Part shown: positions 1 through 10,737 of the stretch, piece after piece
Layout: every line of letters begins with the position of its first letter
Position numbering within the stretch: position 1 is the first letter of the stretch
Assembly: GCA_012295275.1 (NCBI GenBank)
Contig: CM022673.1
Span: 4,438,605-4,502,604, forward strand
Direction: 5' to 3'
DNA length: 64,000 nucleotides
Origin: Chrysomallon squamiferum
Taxonomy: Eukaryota; Mollusca; Gastropoda; Neomphalida; Peltospiridae
Translations under genes and position numbers: made by a program
Notes under the pieces: model-generated
Told to the model about the DNA's origin: nothing
Databases searched by the model: none
The model's input: the letters and a program-made list of their open reading frames with translations, nothing else

Positions 1-910
1 TTCCATATCAAAACCAAAAAAAACTAACAAAAAAATCAAACAGTCTGTAACAGTTTATTTTGATACTGTTCTACTTCATATCTATATCTGGCAGCATATG
101 ATTAGATATCAAAATTGGATTGGGATGATGGTTGAAACTGGTATTAGTAATTTTACAGTGGATTGTTCTTTTTCTAAAAAATATTATTGTTACTGCCATT
201 AGCCTTTAATCTCAATCTTTTAAAATGTTTTTCATAATTTCTATAATGACAAAATCAAACGCATTTATCCTTTTCTTACGGATATCAAGTTTTAATAATA
301 TTTTTAAGTAAAAGTTTTAGAATATAACCTTCATCTACAGGTTTTTCAATTACATATCAGTATTTCCTGAGTGATTATGTTGATACAGAATTTCAAAATA
401 TTTGTACTAGGATTAGGGATTTGGGTATGAGTATTGATGTTGACAAAACTGACGATTTAATTCATTATGGATTACTCTTTTTAATAATTTAGCTTTGATC
501 CTATTAAATAATGGATATTAAATATCACTGAACATTTTTGATAGTATTTACAATATTGTTTTGTAAAAGTTTTCTTTTAAATTCTCATGTACATTCCACT
601 GAATGAGGAAGGAATCTGGTTGTAGTAGATCCATCCATATTTATTCATACCTGGCTGCTTCAAGGTAGTGACACAAACCAAAGTGCAGATAAGGCATCAT
701 ACATAACTAAATGAAAGGAGTGGTCATGGTTTGGTGTTATTAAATGCATCATCTAATAGACTGAACAGCAAACACAGCATATGTTACTCTTAACTGTCAC
801 TATTTAGACATTATGTTTCGTTGTACAAGTTATTCTGGTAGTATTTTAAGTTGTTTGTTCTTGGAGGTTTCTTTTTTTTTCTGTTTTCTTTTTTCTTTTT
901 TTACAACACA

Positions 911-995
911 CTTGGACTGGAACAGAACTTCATAGTTTTTAAGTGAAATTCAAAGACAATATTTAGATTTTAAAGATAGATTTATTCAACCACAT
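911..995 (+). repeat. Dispersed repeat, copy 1
   Basis: This segment matches 10,368-10,455 in the same orientation with substitutions and small indels. Both copies run from a CTTGG-TTGGAA-like start through 'aacttcatag', 'gaaat-caaagaca' and 'tttagat' to 'tttattcaa-cacat'. Two diverged copies 9.4 kb apart suggest an old interspersed element. Neither copy shows an ORF or terminal repeats. Confidence 0.6.
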
Positions 996-1075
996 TTTCC
1001 ATTTTGTTCACATTTCGTGATATATATGTCATATATTTCAGCTATGTATAAAATGAAATCACATGTCCCAACCCT

Positions 1076-1101
1076 TTATATATATATATATATATATATA
1101 A
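1076..1101. repeat. (TA)n microsatellite
   Basis: Uninterrupted alternating T and A for about 25 bases. Confidence 0.9.
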
Positions 1102-1843
1102 AACAAATAGATACTTTATTAATTAATTTCTACCCCTATATAAAAGACCAAACAATTATAGCATTATAATTATGCATAACTATAACTATACATTGTAAAT
1201 AAACTGAGATAAATAATGTTTTATTTTATATATACATACATCAAGTATTTTTGTACTTGTATAATAAAAATTTATACCGTAGTAAAAGCATAAGAAACAG
1301 TTATTTTTATAAGTCATTAATGTAAGTAATAATTTGTTAAACCTAAATTAAATTATAAACTGAATGAATTACTTAATATTTTATATCTGTGTTTATTCTT
1401 TTGTAATTAAAAACACTATAACAATTTCCTACATAAATGTTAATTATTACTATACATTATTGTAGGTCTACATTATAAATCATTTCTTTTTCTTTTCTTG
1501 TAATCAGTAACCATAAAGAGATGATACCATAATATTAATGATGTTGTACCTCTGAATAATAGAACCACACATTCCTATAGTTAGTTTATTTAATCCAAGT
1601 AAAAGTTCATAGTTATACCTGGCATTTGACCATCTGTGAACATTAACACTAGTTTTACTTTAACAAATTTAATTTTACTGGTCATAAATAAGCCTTACAT
1701 AAAGACTTAGTTGGAATTATTAGTGATTAAACAATGGAATTCTTCATTATAGAGAACTGACAAATAATGTGTTCATTTCTAATGTTATATCATTAGATTC
1801 CAAAGCTGGTGTTCATTATTATATCTTGCCAGGTTTTGGTGGC

Positions 1844-1872
1844 TTTTTTTTTTTTTTTTTTTTTTTTTTTTT
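1844..1872. repeat. Poly-T run, 29 T
   Basis: Homopolymer followed by a T/G-rich stretch to about 1,965. It is the source of the F-rich spurious ORFs in this region. Confidence 0.9.
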
Positions 1873-4800
1873 GTTTTTGTTTGTTGTTGTTGGCTTTGTT
1901 TTTGGTTTTTTTTTTTTTGAGGAAGGGTTTTTCTGTTATTGTATTTTTGTTGTTGTTTTTAATTTATTTCAAGATGAAAGTAATCAGTTGGAATAATATT
2001 TTAAAATGCTGGATTTTTCCATTTGTTTAATCCTTGTTTTCTGTTTGGTTTCAATGATGGTAATGATGTGTCATTTCACATATAAAAATTATTATTATTA
2101 TTTTTTTTATTTTTTTATTAGGGTTACTTGTTTATTGGATATTATTTTTTTTTTTCTGTTTTATATATATGATGTTGTGTGTTAACTAGGCATCTCCACA
2201 ATTCGGCTTCTCATTCTGTTAGTATTGACACTGTATCTTCATAGTCTCTTTGATATCTGGTTTTGTATTCACATCAGCTGCATGCCAGCTCAGCAAACAA
2301 TACACACCTAACTTGAGTAAGAATGTCTCACTTGATTCAGTGTTCAAGACCGTGTAATGTGGGGGTTTTTGAGACTAGGTTGTATTTTCCTGTTTGGTAT
2401 TTAAAGTTGTTCAGTGTTCAGAGCTTAGTAATGTTTTTTCAGAGACAGTTACCTATATATCAGTATTTAAAACATACCCACACATTCATGTTATATTTTA
2501 TTTGGATATCGACTGTTATTTTGTTTATAATCCAAAGATTAACTTTACTGATTATAAATCAAACTGCAGCATTTAAGTGATAATTATTTCAGTAATTTGA
2601 TTATACCAGTATAAATAAAAGATATGTTGTATTAAAATGAACAAAATAAAGAAAAGAAAATTTCAGTAAGAGGAATTTAAAAAATTAAGCATAGAGCATG
2701 TTTAAATTTACTTTGATTTCATTGTCTTTGTTTATTTTTAAGAAAAAAAATATGGAGAACTTTAAAAATAATTATCATGACTTTTCTTTTTTCATTTTTC
2801 TTTTTTCTTCTCTTTATTATAATTTTTCTTCTCAAGTCTTAAAGTTTAAATTTGTACCTGAGTAATAACTGAAAAAAATTTGGACAGACTGACAATAAAT
2901 AAGGGAAACCCATTGTGTTAAAAAAAGAATAGTATAAAAAGGCAGTTTGTGTGCACTGAATCATGGTGACATTAATGCAGGTGATTGAATTATTTGCACA
3001 AGTCATACACAAAGGTGTTGCTGAGTATGATTCATTAACTGGCAACTAGTCAATTCAGTTTATCACATAATAACACCAGCACTCTTTCAGATGATATCTA
3101 TAATATTTTAATAAATACACAAGTCAAATTATTGTAAATACTTCTACAAAAAAATATGAGTTGGCTGTTCATTATTCCTAATTCAAAAAAGCTTATTAAA
3201 AGGTTGTTTTTTTTCTTTCTATTATTATTGTTATATATATATATATTTTGCATAACAAATCACTTGTAAAGTTATATACAGGCATAATTATATGATTTAA
3301 TTTGCTATGCACAAACCTTAATAAATATTTTTCTTACAAATAATCTTGTAGACAATGTATATGATCTGTTCTATGGATTTTGGAAAAGAGATAGTGAACC
3401 TATCATACATAATTATGCAGTTTATGAAATCGGAAAGATATATATTCAGATAAGGAAAGCAGCAAAAGGCAGGCTTATATTTTGTATTTAGGATTTATTT
3501 GAAAGGGGATTTTATTGTTATCAGTAGGTGACATTTGCTTTTTGCTTGGATTTCATTCATTCATTTTTATTCATTGATTAGTTCATTTGTTTGTTGATTT
3601 GTTCATAGAGGATTATGCTGTGTATTTGTTACATGATTTAGAGATTAGAATTAGTATTTTCTTTTAATCTGTTGTCATTGCCTACATGTCAAGAAGTTTT
3701 GGAAAGAACACAGAATGCATGTAAGAATGCGAATGGTTTTGAACAGGATGTTTAATGACGTGCATGGGATGAAAGCAGCATTTTATTTAGTTTATGACAG
3801 AATGTTTAATGTTCTTGCAAATTATTCTATAAGATGGATTTTACCATTGAACAAAGTTTATTATTTTCATTTTCACTTTATTTAATTTTTTACTTTTTCT
3901 CTCTTTTTTTTTTTTCTTAATGCATGATGTTGAATTTGTTGTTTCTTTGGACGTTTTAATTTGTTCTTCTGTTGCTATAATGTATTAATTATGCTTTATA
4001 ATTTATATATTTACACTTAAAATAATATATATTTACACATATCTATGTATACATATCTATTTCTACATTTCTAAATCATAAAATCCACATACATATACAC
4101 ATACTAACATATGTATATCAAGAATATTTTATACTGATAATATTTTACACTGGGAAATATCAAAAGAATATTGTAAATCAGTATTGCTGCAATGTCATGA
4201 CATAAATGTTTACCTATATGGAAACAGTTCAGTGATTACATGGTTAATAACAATTGGCAGAACCTCAAAGTTGTTTATAGATGATGATATTCAAAATATA
4301 CTTCTGAATGTAAATATTTCACATTCCAAACAGCAGGTATACTCAGCTAAACAGTGTCGTATAACCAGTTTTATTACATACAAAATATCAGTGATACTTC
4401 ATTGTAAAATGTTCCATTAGTAGCTACTGTGTATATCTGTACTGAATGAATTTATTTTAAGGAATTTAATAGATCATTTTGCATTATCATTATGATATGT
4501 TATTCGATCTTAATATAATATGTAAAATTATTCTAAAGTTTGAAAAATGATTCATTTGAACTAATGTATTGAAATGGATTTTTTTTAGAAATTATTTTAA
4601 AAACAAACCAAATATAGATTAAAATTTCATTGTTGTTGTTTTTTTTGGTCAAAATTTAACTCTGGTCTTTTGATATATATCAGATTAAAAGTTATGTTCA
4701 TTTGTCATAATGTTCTTGATAAGATATTAATGTATAATTTACACCTGTTTAACAAGTAAGTGATTCCATTAAGTTACCAACAACTGATGTTATAATATGT

Positions 4801-6479
4801 TTTATTTTGTGGTATATTTTGACTGTAAACATTTCATCATTATTATTATAGAAAGACATTAAGTTTGTCAGTTAAAAAAAATCTAAAAGCTAACAAGAAT
4901 TTTTATTAACAAGAACATAATGAAAAATATCTAGATAGAATTTTCAAACTAATCCAGAAATTAAAATTTACAAATTCTTAAATTTTTTTTATTGATTTTA
5001 GTAAAGGTACTTGACAGAACTGAAATGTTTATTTCTCCATTTTATTTTTTTAATAATTTGTTTTCATATGGATATTTTAAAATAATTACTGTTATCAAAT
5101 ATAATAATAATCTACAAATTTTTAATTGTGATTACTGTAAATTCTTGCTAATTTCAGTTTAAGAAAATTTTAACTATTTTCTGACTTTTGTTATCAAAAC
5201 ATTTTTTGTCATTACATTCAGCAAATGAAGAAACATTTGCATGGTTATGTACAAATGCACAGTATTGATTATCCGAACAAGAATTGCTTTTAATAATTTT
5301 AGCTGTTATTGATTTGTTTTGTTTAACTTTATGATCAGATATTTCAATCTGTTTATATTGATAGGAACAAGCCAGAGTCACATGTCAGAACAGAAATATA
5401 ATTTTCATATCAATCTTTTTTTTTAAATAATTAAAAAATAATTTTGTATGATTCACATTGGTGCATATCAAAAATCATATCAAGTTTTACATTCCTTTAT
5501 ATTTGATAAAAAATAATAATTTTAAATTTAAGAACACAATATCAAATGTAAATAAGAAGACAAAAACACACAAAGGTATATTTTTTTTGTTGTTGTTGTT
5601 GTATCAAAAGAAAACATTCTTGATATTTACAGATTATATTTAAAAAAAAAAAGGCTGTGCAGTTTTGTTAATTTTTCAGCATTGTATTGTTTTTGCTATA
5701 AGTGTATCCTTTTGCTTTTTGAAATAAAGGCATTATTTTAAAAAGTAATGGCTATTGTTATCTGTTTAAATATTTAAGCCCATTGTAACCAAATATATAA
5801 GAAGTTCTTATTCCTTCCTTATTTCTTTTTTTTATTCCTTTTTATTTTAAGCTTCATGTTTGAATATGTGACTCTGGCTTGCCCCCTTTTCCTTCTTTAT
5901 TATTTGTTTACTTATTTATTTTAATTTAATTTAATTTAATTTAATGTATTTATTTCTTTCTTGGCATGTGCACGAATTGACAATATTAGTTAGCAGATCT
6001 TTTAAAAATTGTGTTCAGTGCATGTGAAACATTCTGTATTGGTTTTGGGACTTTGGCACGAGCATAGTGGATATATGACTTAAATTTAATTCATAAAAAC
6101 ATAAAAACTGCAACAGTCTTTATCCCATTAATATGTGAGCCTGTCACATGATTGGATGTTTACCTGGAATTAAATGTATGTTGTCCCAAGACCAGATTGG
6201 GGCTTATTATGACACAAACACTAAAGTATATTGTATTTGTTTTATGAAAGTTGAGTCATATGGTCACTGATAGTATGTTACCCAGTGTGTGGCCTGTGCT
6301 TTACTATAAAACTAACAAAATTGTAAGCATGCCTCTGTGCACCCAAGCTATAAAGACACCACAGTAACACCTGCTACATGAAGTTTGTTACCTGATCTTT
6401 ATCAGTTTCTTAATATCGTTCTTATTTTCTATATTTGAAGAAGAAAAAAAGTCCAAAGTTTCTGTGGTCTGTCTAAAAA

Positions 6480-7620
6480 AAATCACAAAGAGAAAACTGA
6501 TTCTGGAAAATAAAAATGAATTTACTATGTGGAAAAATTCAAGGATAATTTACTAAGTGATGGTAGCCATTGATTCAGTCTATTCACAAAACAAATGCAA
6601 GGATATATTGCTACAAAAGCTAAAAATTGATTCAGTGTTGACAAAAAAAACAACTGTAAACAAATAAGAAAGAAAGTAAATAAAAAAGAAATTTAAAAAT
6701 CAGTAAGAATAGTTTAGTGAAAAAGGAAAGACATTGACTAAAAAACAACAAACAAAAAATCCTCCAGGAATCAAATAAGAAATAGACTTTGGAATAAGAA
6801 AACAAGTTCACTAACAGAGAACTGAAGGATAGTTTAATGTGAGAGGAAAATCCCTGATTCAGCTTTTGAGTAAAGAAATATAAATGAAATCTGCAAGTGT
6901 ATTATTACTCTGGGAGGAAAACCATTAACTCTGTCACAGTGAATGAACAAATCTGAAACAGATTTGAAGAACATGATGAATTTAATAAATGAAAATGCAA
7001 GGTTAGATTACAACAGGACAAAAGCCACTAACACAACATTTGCACACAATAAGAAACTAGATTATGCAAAATAAAAACAAGCTGACCAAGTTGCAGAAAT
7101 TCAAAGACAGTTCAGTATGAGAGTAAAGACATTGATTGATTACTGACCTACCAAGTAACAAACCATGCTGAGTAACACATGAATATGATTTTGTGGAAGG
7201 ACAGTCACTGACCAGTGTTCTCTCAATAGAAATACATAATTGGAAAAATAAAGAGAAGTCACTAGATGATATTTTATTATGATGAAAGCTATGAATAACA
7301 TGATTGAAAATTGCAAAGATACTTTACTATGAGAGGAAAGTCAATGACTGATGTCTTAAATAAAATGAAACATTATTAAGAATCATAGAATATCTGTAGG
7401 TGAAAACTGCAAGGATAATTTGCTTGAGAATAAAACCACTAAACATCTGACAAAACACAAAGGAAATATGAAATGGAGTAATAAAGTAGAATCTGTAAAT
7501 GAAAGCTGTAAAGATATATTATGATCTCTGATAGGGTGTTTGAACAAATGAGAAAAGTCATCATGAAACCAGACTGAATAAAATAAAAGTAATCTCTCCA
7601 AAGTGAAAACAAAACGTTGA
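6480..7620. repeat. Degenerate ~103-bp tandem array
   Basis: A recurring module 'tgcaaggata-ttta-tatgagaggaaag-cattgact-attca' followed by an A-rich spacer can be followed through about 1.1 kb. Module starts are seen near 6,541, 6,601, 6,705, 6,829, 6,891, 6,996, 7,102, 7,309, 7,407 and 7,506. Several gaps are 98-106 bp and others are about 60, 124 or 207 bp, which fits a ~103-bp unit with indels. No copy is intact, so this is an old decaying array. It is compositionally distinct from its flanks: A/G-rich on the plus strand and nearly free of microsatellites. Confidence 0.65.
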
Positions 7621-9199
7621 CAGACTCATAAGAAAAGCATTTTATTTAGAGAAAAAATCTGAGTCGTAATTTTATATGTAGGTAAATTTAATCTCAGTAT
7701 CATCTGACTAATCAGGAAATTTTATCTTGTCACTTAAAACGCCAGCAGTTAAGATTTTAAGAGTCTCTATTATGAATTTCTTGACTAGGATGTTTCTTTT
7801 TAATTTGTCTTTTAGGTTGCTTGTTTGTGTTTGATTTTTGTTAGATTTTTTATTTATTTATTTATTTTGTTTATATCTATTTAATTTTTCTTTTAGCTAT
7901 TATTTTATATATTTTTTAATTTATTATTATTATTTTATTATTTTTTAATGTAATGTTTGTAGAGGTGTGTAATCAGAATATGTTAATAGATGTAGTTTTG
8001 TAATCAGATTGACAAATACATTAACACATGATCATTTAAATACAGTTTTAATTACACATTAACTTATCTTTAGTCACTTTCTTTATAATTTAAATACAAG
8101 ATTAGCACCCGAGTTTTAAGTTTCAAGTTAAATATACATTTAAAAAAAAGGAAGAAGATATATTTAGGGATTACTTAATGGTACAATATTTCCTTTATTA
8201 TCTAGCACTCTTGGGTCAAAGCCAGATTCATATGAGAAGAAATTGCATATTTACGATGCTTATTTTGGGATAAACCCAAAGCAAAATGCATGTTTTGTAT
8301 TATTACTGGTGCACTGTCTTTTACTTCTTTATCTCATTGATAACATACAGCCACGATATATGACATTTACAGTAAAGAGAGATTTCATCAAGTTTTAGAT
8401 TTAGTTGAACACCAATGTTTGATTGGTATATTGATAGAATTTTGAACTGGATAAACCCAAAATGAACAGTTGTTACAGACACAATTCAAAACTGAATAGT
8501 CGGGCCACAGTCGTTGTTAGAAATTCACAGACAACAAATTCAATAATTTTTTTATTTTTTCTCTAGAAATGCATACACATTAATACACATACCTAACTGA
8601 ATCTAAATCTACACAGCCAAATTTTATTTTCATTTTGATTTTGGAAGCACCAGAACTGACCTGATACCACAGAAACTTAAACTGAGAGTTTAATCAGTGG
8701 TGCTGCTGAATTGCAGGTGCAGTTATACTGAATAATATTTAAAATTTAATCAAATTAATAACAGTGCCTACATCAAATCTTTCACATTATTTTAAATAAG
8801 CAGACGTACATGATCCTCTTGTCTAAGTTTTTAAATGATGTCAGCTTTAATCATGGAGTTAATTATGACATCAGGAAAAGGAAACCCTGCTGATGTCATG
8901 TTTCTGATTAGTGAACAAGGAAATCCTTGTTTTTCTGTTAGAACCGTATACAGTTACTAGACTGGGAAGTAATTTACTTGGTCTATCACAGCAAATTGAT
9001 CCTGAGTGTTTTCAAACTTCAGGAGAACACTACACCACTAGTTTACCTAGCCAGCATTACCTTATCTAATTGCAAAAGATTAAATTGCTTCTCACTATAC
9101 TAACATTAAAATTATTAACAAGAATCCTTTTGAAGGCCTGCACAGTTAACATACAGTCATCTTACAATCATTTCCATGTTGTATGAAACAGCTAAATAT

Positions 9200-9345
9200 T
9201 TGTATTAAATATGGGGATTAAATGGTTGACTAATTTTTATTAAATACTGGTATTAAATACTTGATATATAAAAAAAGTATATTAAATGACTGATGTATTT
9301 TTATTTTGTACTGGGATTAAGTGGTTGATTAATTCTGATAAGAGA
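9200..9345. repeat. Short degenerate ~33-bp tandem array
   Basis: The motif 'ggattaaatggttgact/gatt' recurs near 9,215, 9,249, 9,278 and 9,313, at spacings of 34, 29 and 35 bp. Confidence 0.5.
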
Positions 9346-10185
9346 CATTTATTAAAATAACCGAAATCAGATGGGAAGATCTTTGACATGAAGTATGGAT
9401 TTCCAAGACTCAGAGGCATAATATAATTCAACAGCTTCATTATAATGACATATTTAAACAGTGACAAGCATGAGGATGAATAATTTACAGAAGCTGGTGT
9501 TGAGAATATAAATGTATAATCATGGAGTATTATGCTTGGTGAGAGTCCTGTATGTGTCAGTGATACATAGAGAAGCATAATATTTTAAACCACTGATTCG
9601 TGTATGAGTCAGAATAGACATTCCTAATAACAGTATAGTAATCTGTGACTAAAGAAGGGTTTTAATTGTGCTATTATTATACACGGCTTCTTTCAATGTG
9701 GTGCAGGTTAAATTGAGTGGTGAATGCAGAGTAGGTTGTGCATTCGTCACAGTTACTGAATAATGACAGTTTTATTCCAGATTAAATTTTATAGTTGTGA
9801 AAGCTGCAAAATTATCTTCTTACAGGAAATAAAATATTACATGCATACAAATAGACAAATATGCATAACCATTTACAAATGAATATATATACAGATACAT
9901 ATATATATGAATTTACCTATGCACAGCCTGCATCATATTTTTTCCTTATTTATATCTTTCTTTCTGTCATATAGAAAGGCAGCTCTGATCTATATGATAC
10001 AGGATAACTTTTTGGCTGATCTTACTTTCTTTATGCCCCATCTCAGTGAATTCAGGCTGTAGGAAATTATGCTAAAGGTCCTTCCCAGCAACTTAGGGTA
10101 GTAGGATTAGTCCTTCACAGGTGTCCCCATTACAGTATTTCCTATTCCAAATAAACAGTTTGGTTATCATATGTAACATTTTTCC

Positions 10186-10300
10186 CCTATGGGAAGATAT
10201 TACAAAAAAAACATTCCTTTTTGCTGACAATTTTTAGATATTTGTACATAAATTTATGGGAAGGTATGAAAAAGCATTCCTTTTTGCTAATTGATAAGAA
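10186..10300. repeat. Local ~68-bp direct duplication
   Basis: The string 'tgggaag-tat-aaaaa-cattcctttttgct' occurs near 10,189 and again near 10,257. The sequence between includes 'tttttagatatttgtacata', which recurs in the dispersed repeat at 10,368-10,455. Confidence 0.6.
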
Positions 10301-10367
10301 TAGACTACTGTGTGGTATTGTAGCTATTTTCCCTTTCATTAACATTTATAGATTGCATGTCTGAGAA

Positions 10368-10455
10368 CTTGGGTTGGAAAAAAACTTCATAGTGTTCTTT
10401 AAATGAAATACAAAGACAGTTTTTAGATATTTGTACATAGGTTTATTCAATCACA
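10368..10455 (+). repeat. Dispersed repeat, copy 2
   Basis: Forward-strand relative of 911-995. A third partial match lies at about 10,226-10,257. All copies are in presumptive LRRFIP intron, the nearest ending about 230 bp before the first recognised exon. Confidence 0.6.
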
Positions 10456-10687
10456 TACATATGTGCCCTTTTCTTTCCACTATGTTTTGCCATGCTCGGT
10501 CAGTTTCCATCCACCCATAACTTAGCATCTTTCTGGATGATGAGCTGGTCTAAATGCAACAAACTTCTAACCCAGTAATAATTATTAATCATGAAAAGTC
10601 CTTTATTTTATTAAAATATTAATTGTATGTTACAGATGTATATTTATTGAATATTAATATTATTATTATTATTATTTTATTTTTCAG

Positions 10688-10737
10688 ATGATAAAATAAA
10701 GAGGTTAGCTACAGAAAAGAAACAGTTATTAGAAAAG
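10688..10737 (+). CDS. LRRFIP2: LRRFIP exon a (first recognised)
   Basis: 50 bp after 'ttattatttttcag' and before GTGAGA. It enters with two bases of a split codon and encodes [16 protein letters not shown], matching the 'RKLAGEKEELL' segment of vertebrate LRRFIP2 as I recall it. It ends in phase 0. Confidence 0.88.

Larger units (their letters stand above)
1..10687 (+). other. Non-coding sequence 5' of the LRRFIP exons, probably intron
   Basis: No exon could be supported in this stretch. The first recognised LRRFIP exon starts at 10,688 with a split codon, so at least one more exon must lie upstream, either here unrecognised or before the window; most of this block should therefore be intron. 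It holds simple repeats ((TA)n near 1,076-1,101, a 29-T run at 1,844-1,872, ATT and TTTA tracts), a decayed ~103-bp tandem array (about 6,480-7,620), a ~33-bp array (about 9,200-9,345) and a dispersed repeat present near 911 and 10,368. Confidence 0.55.
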
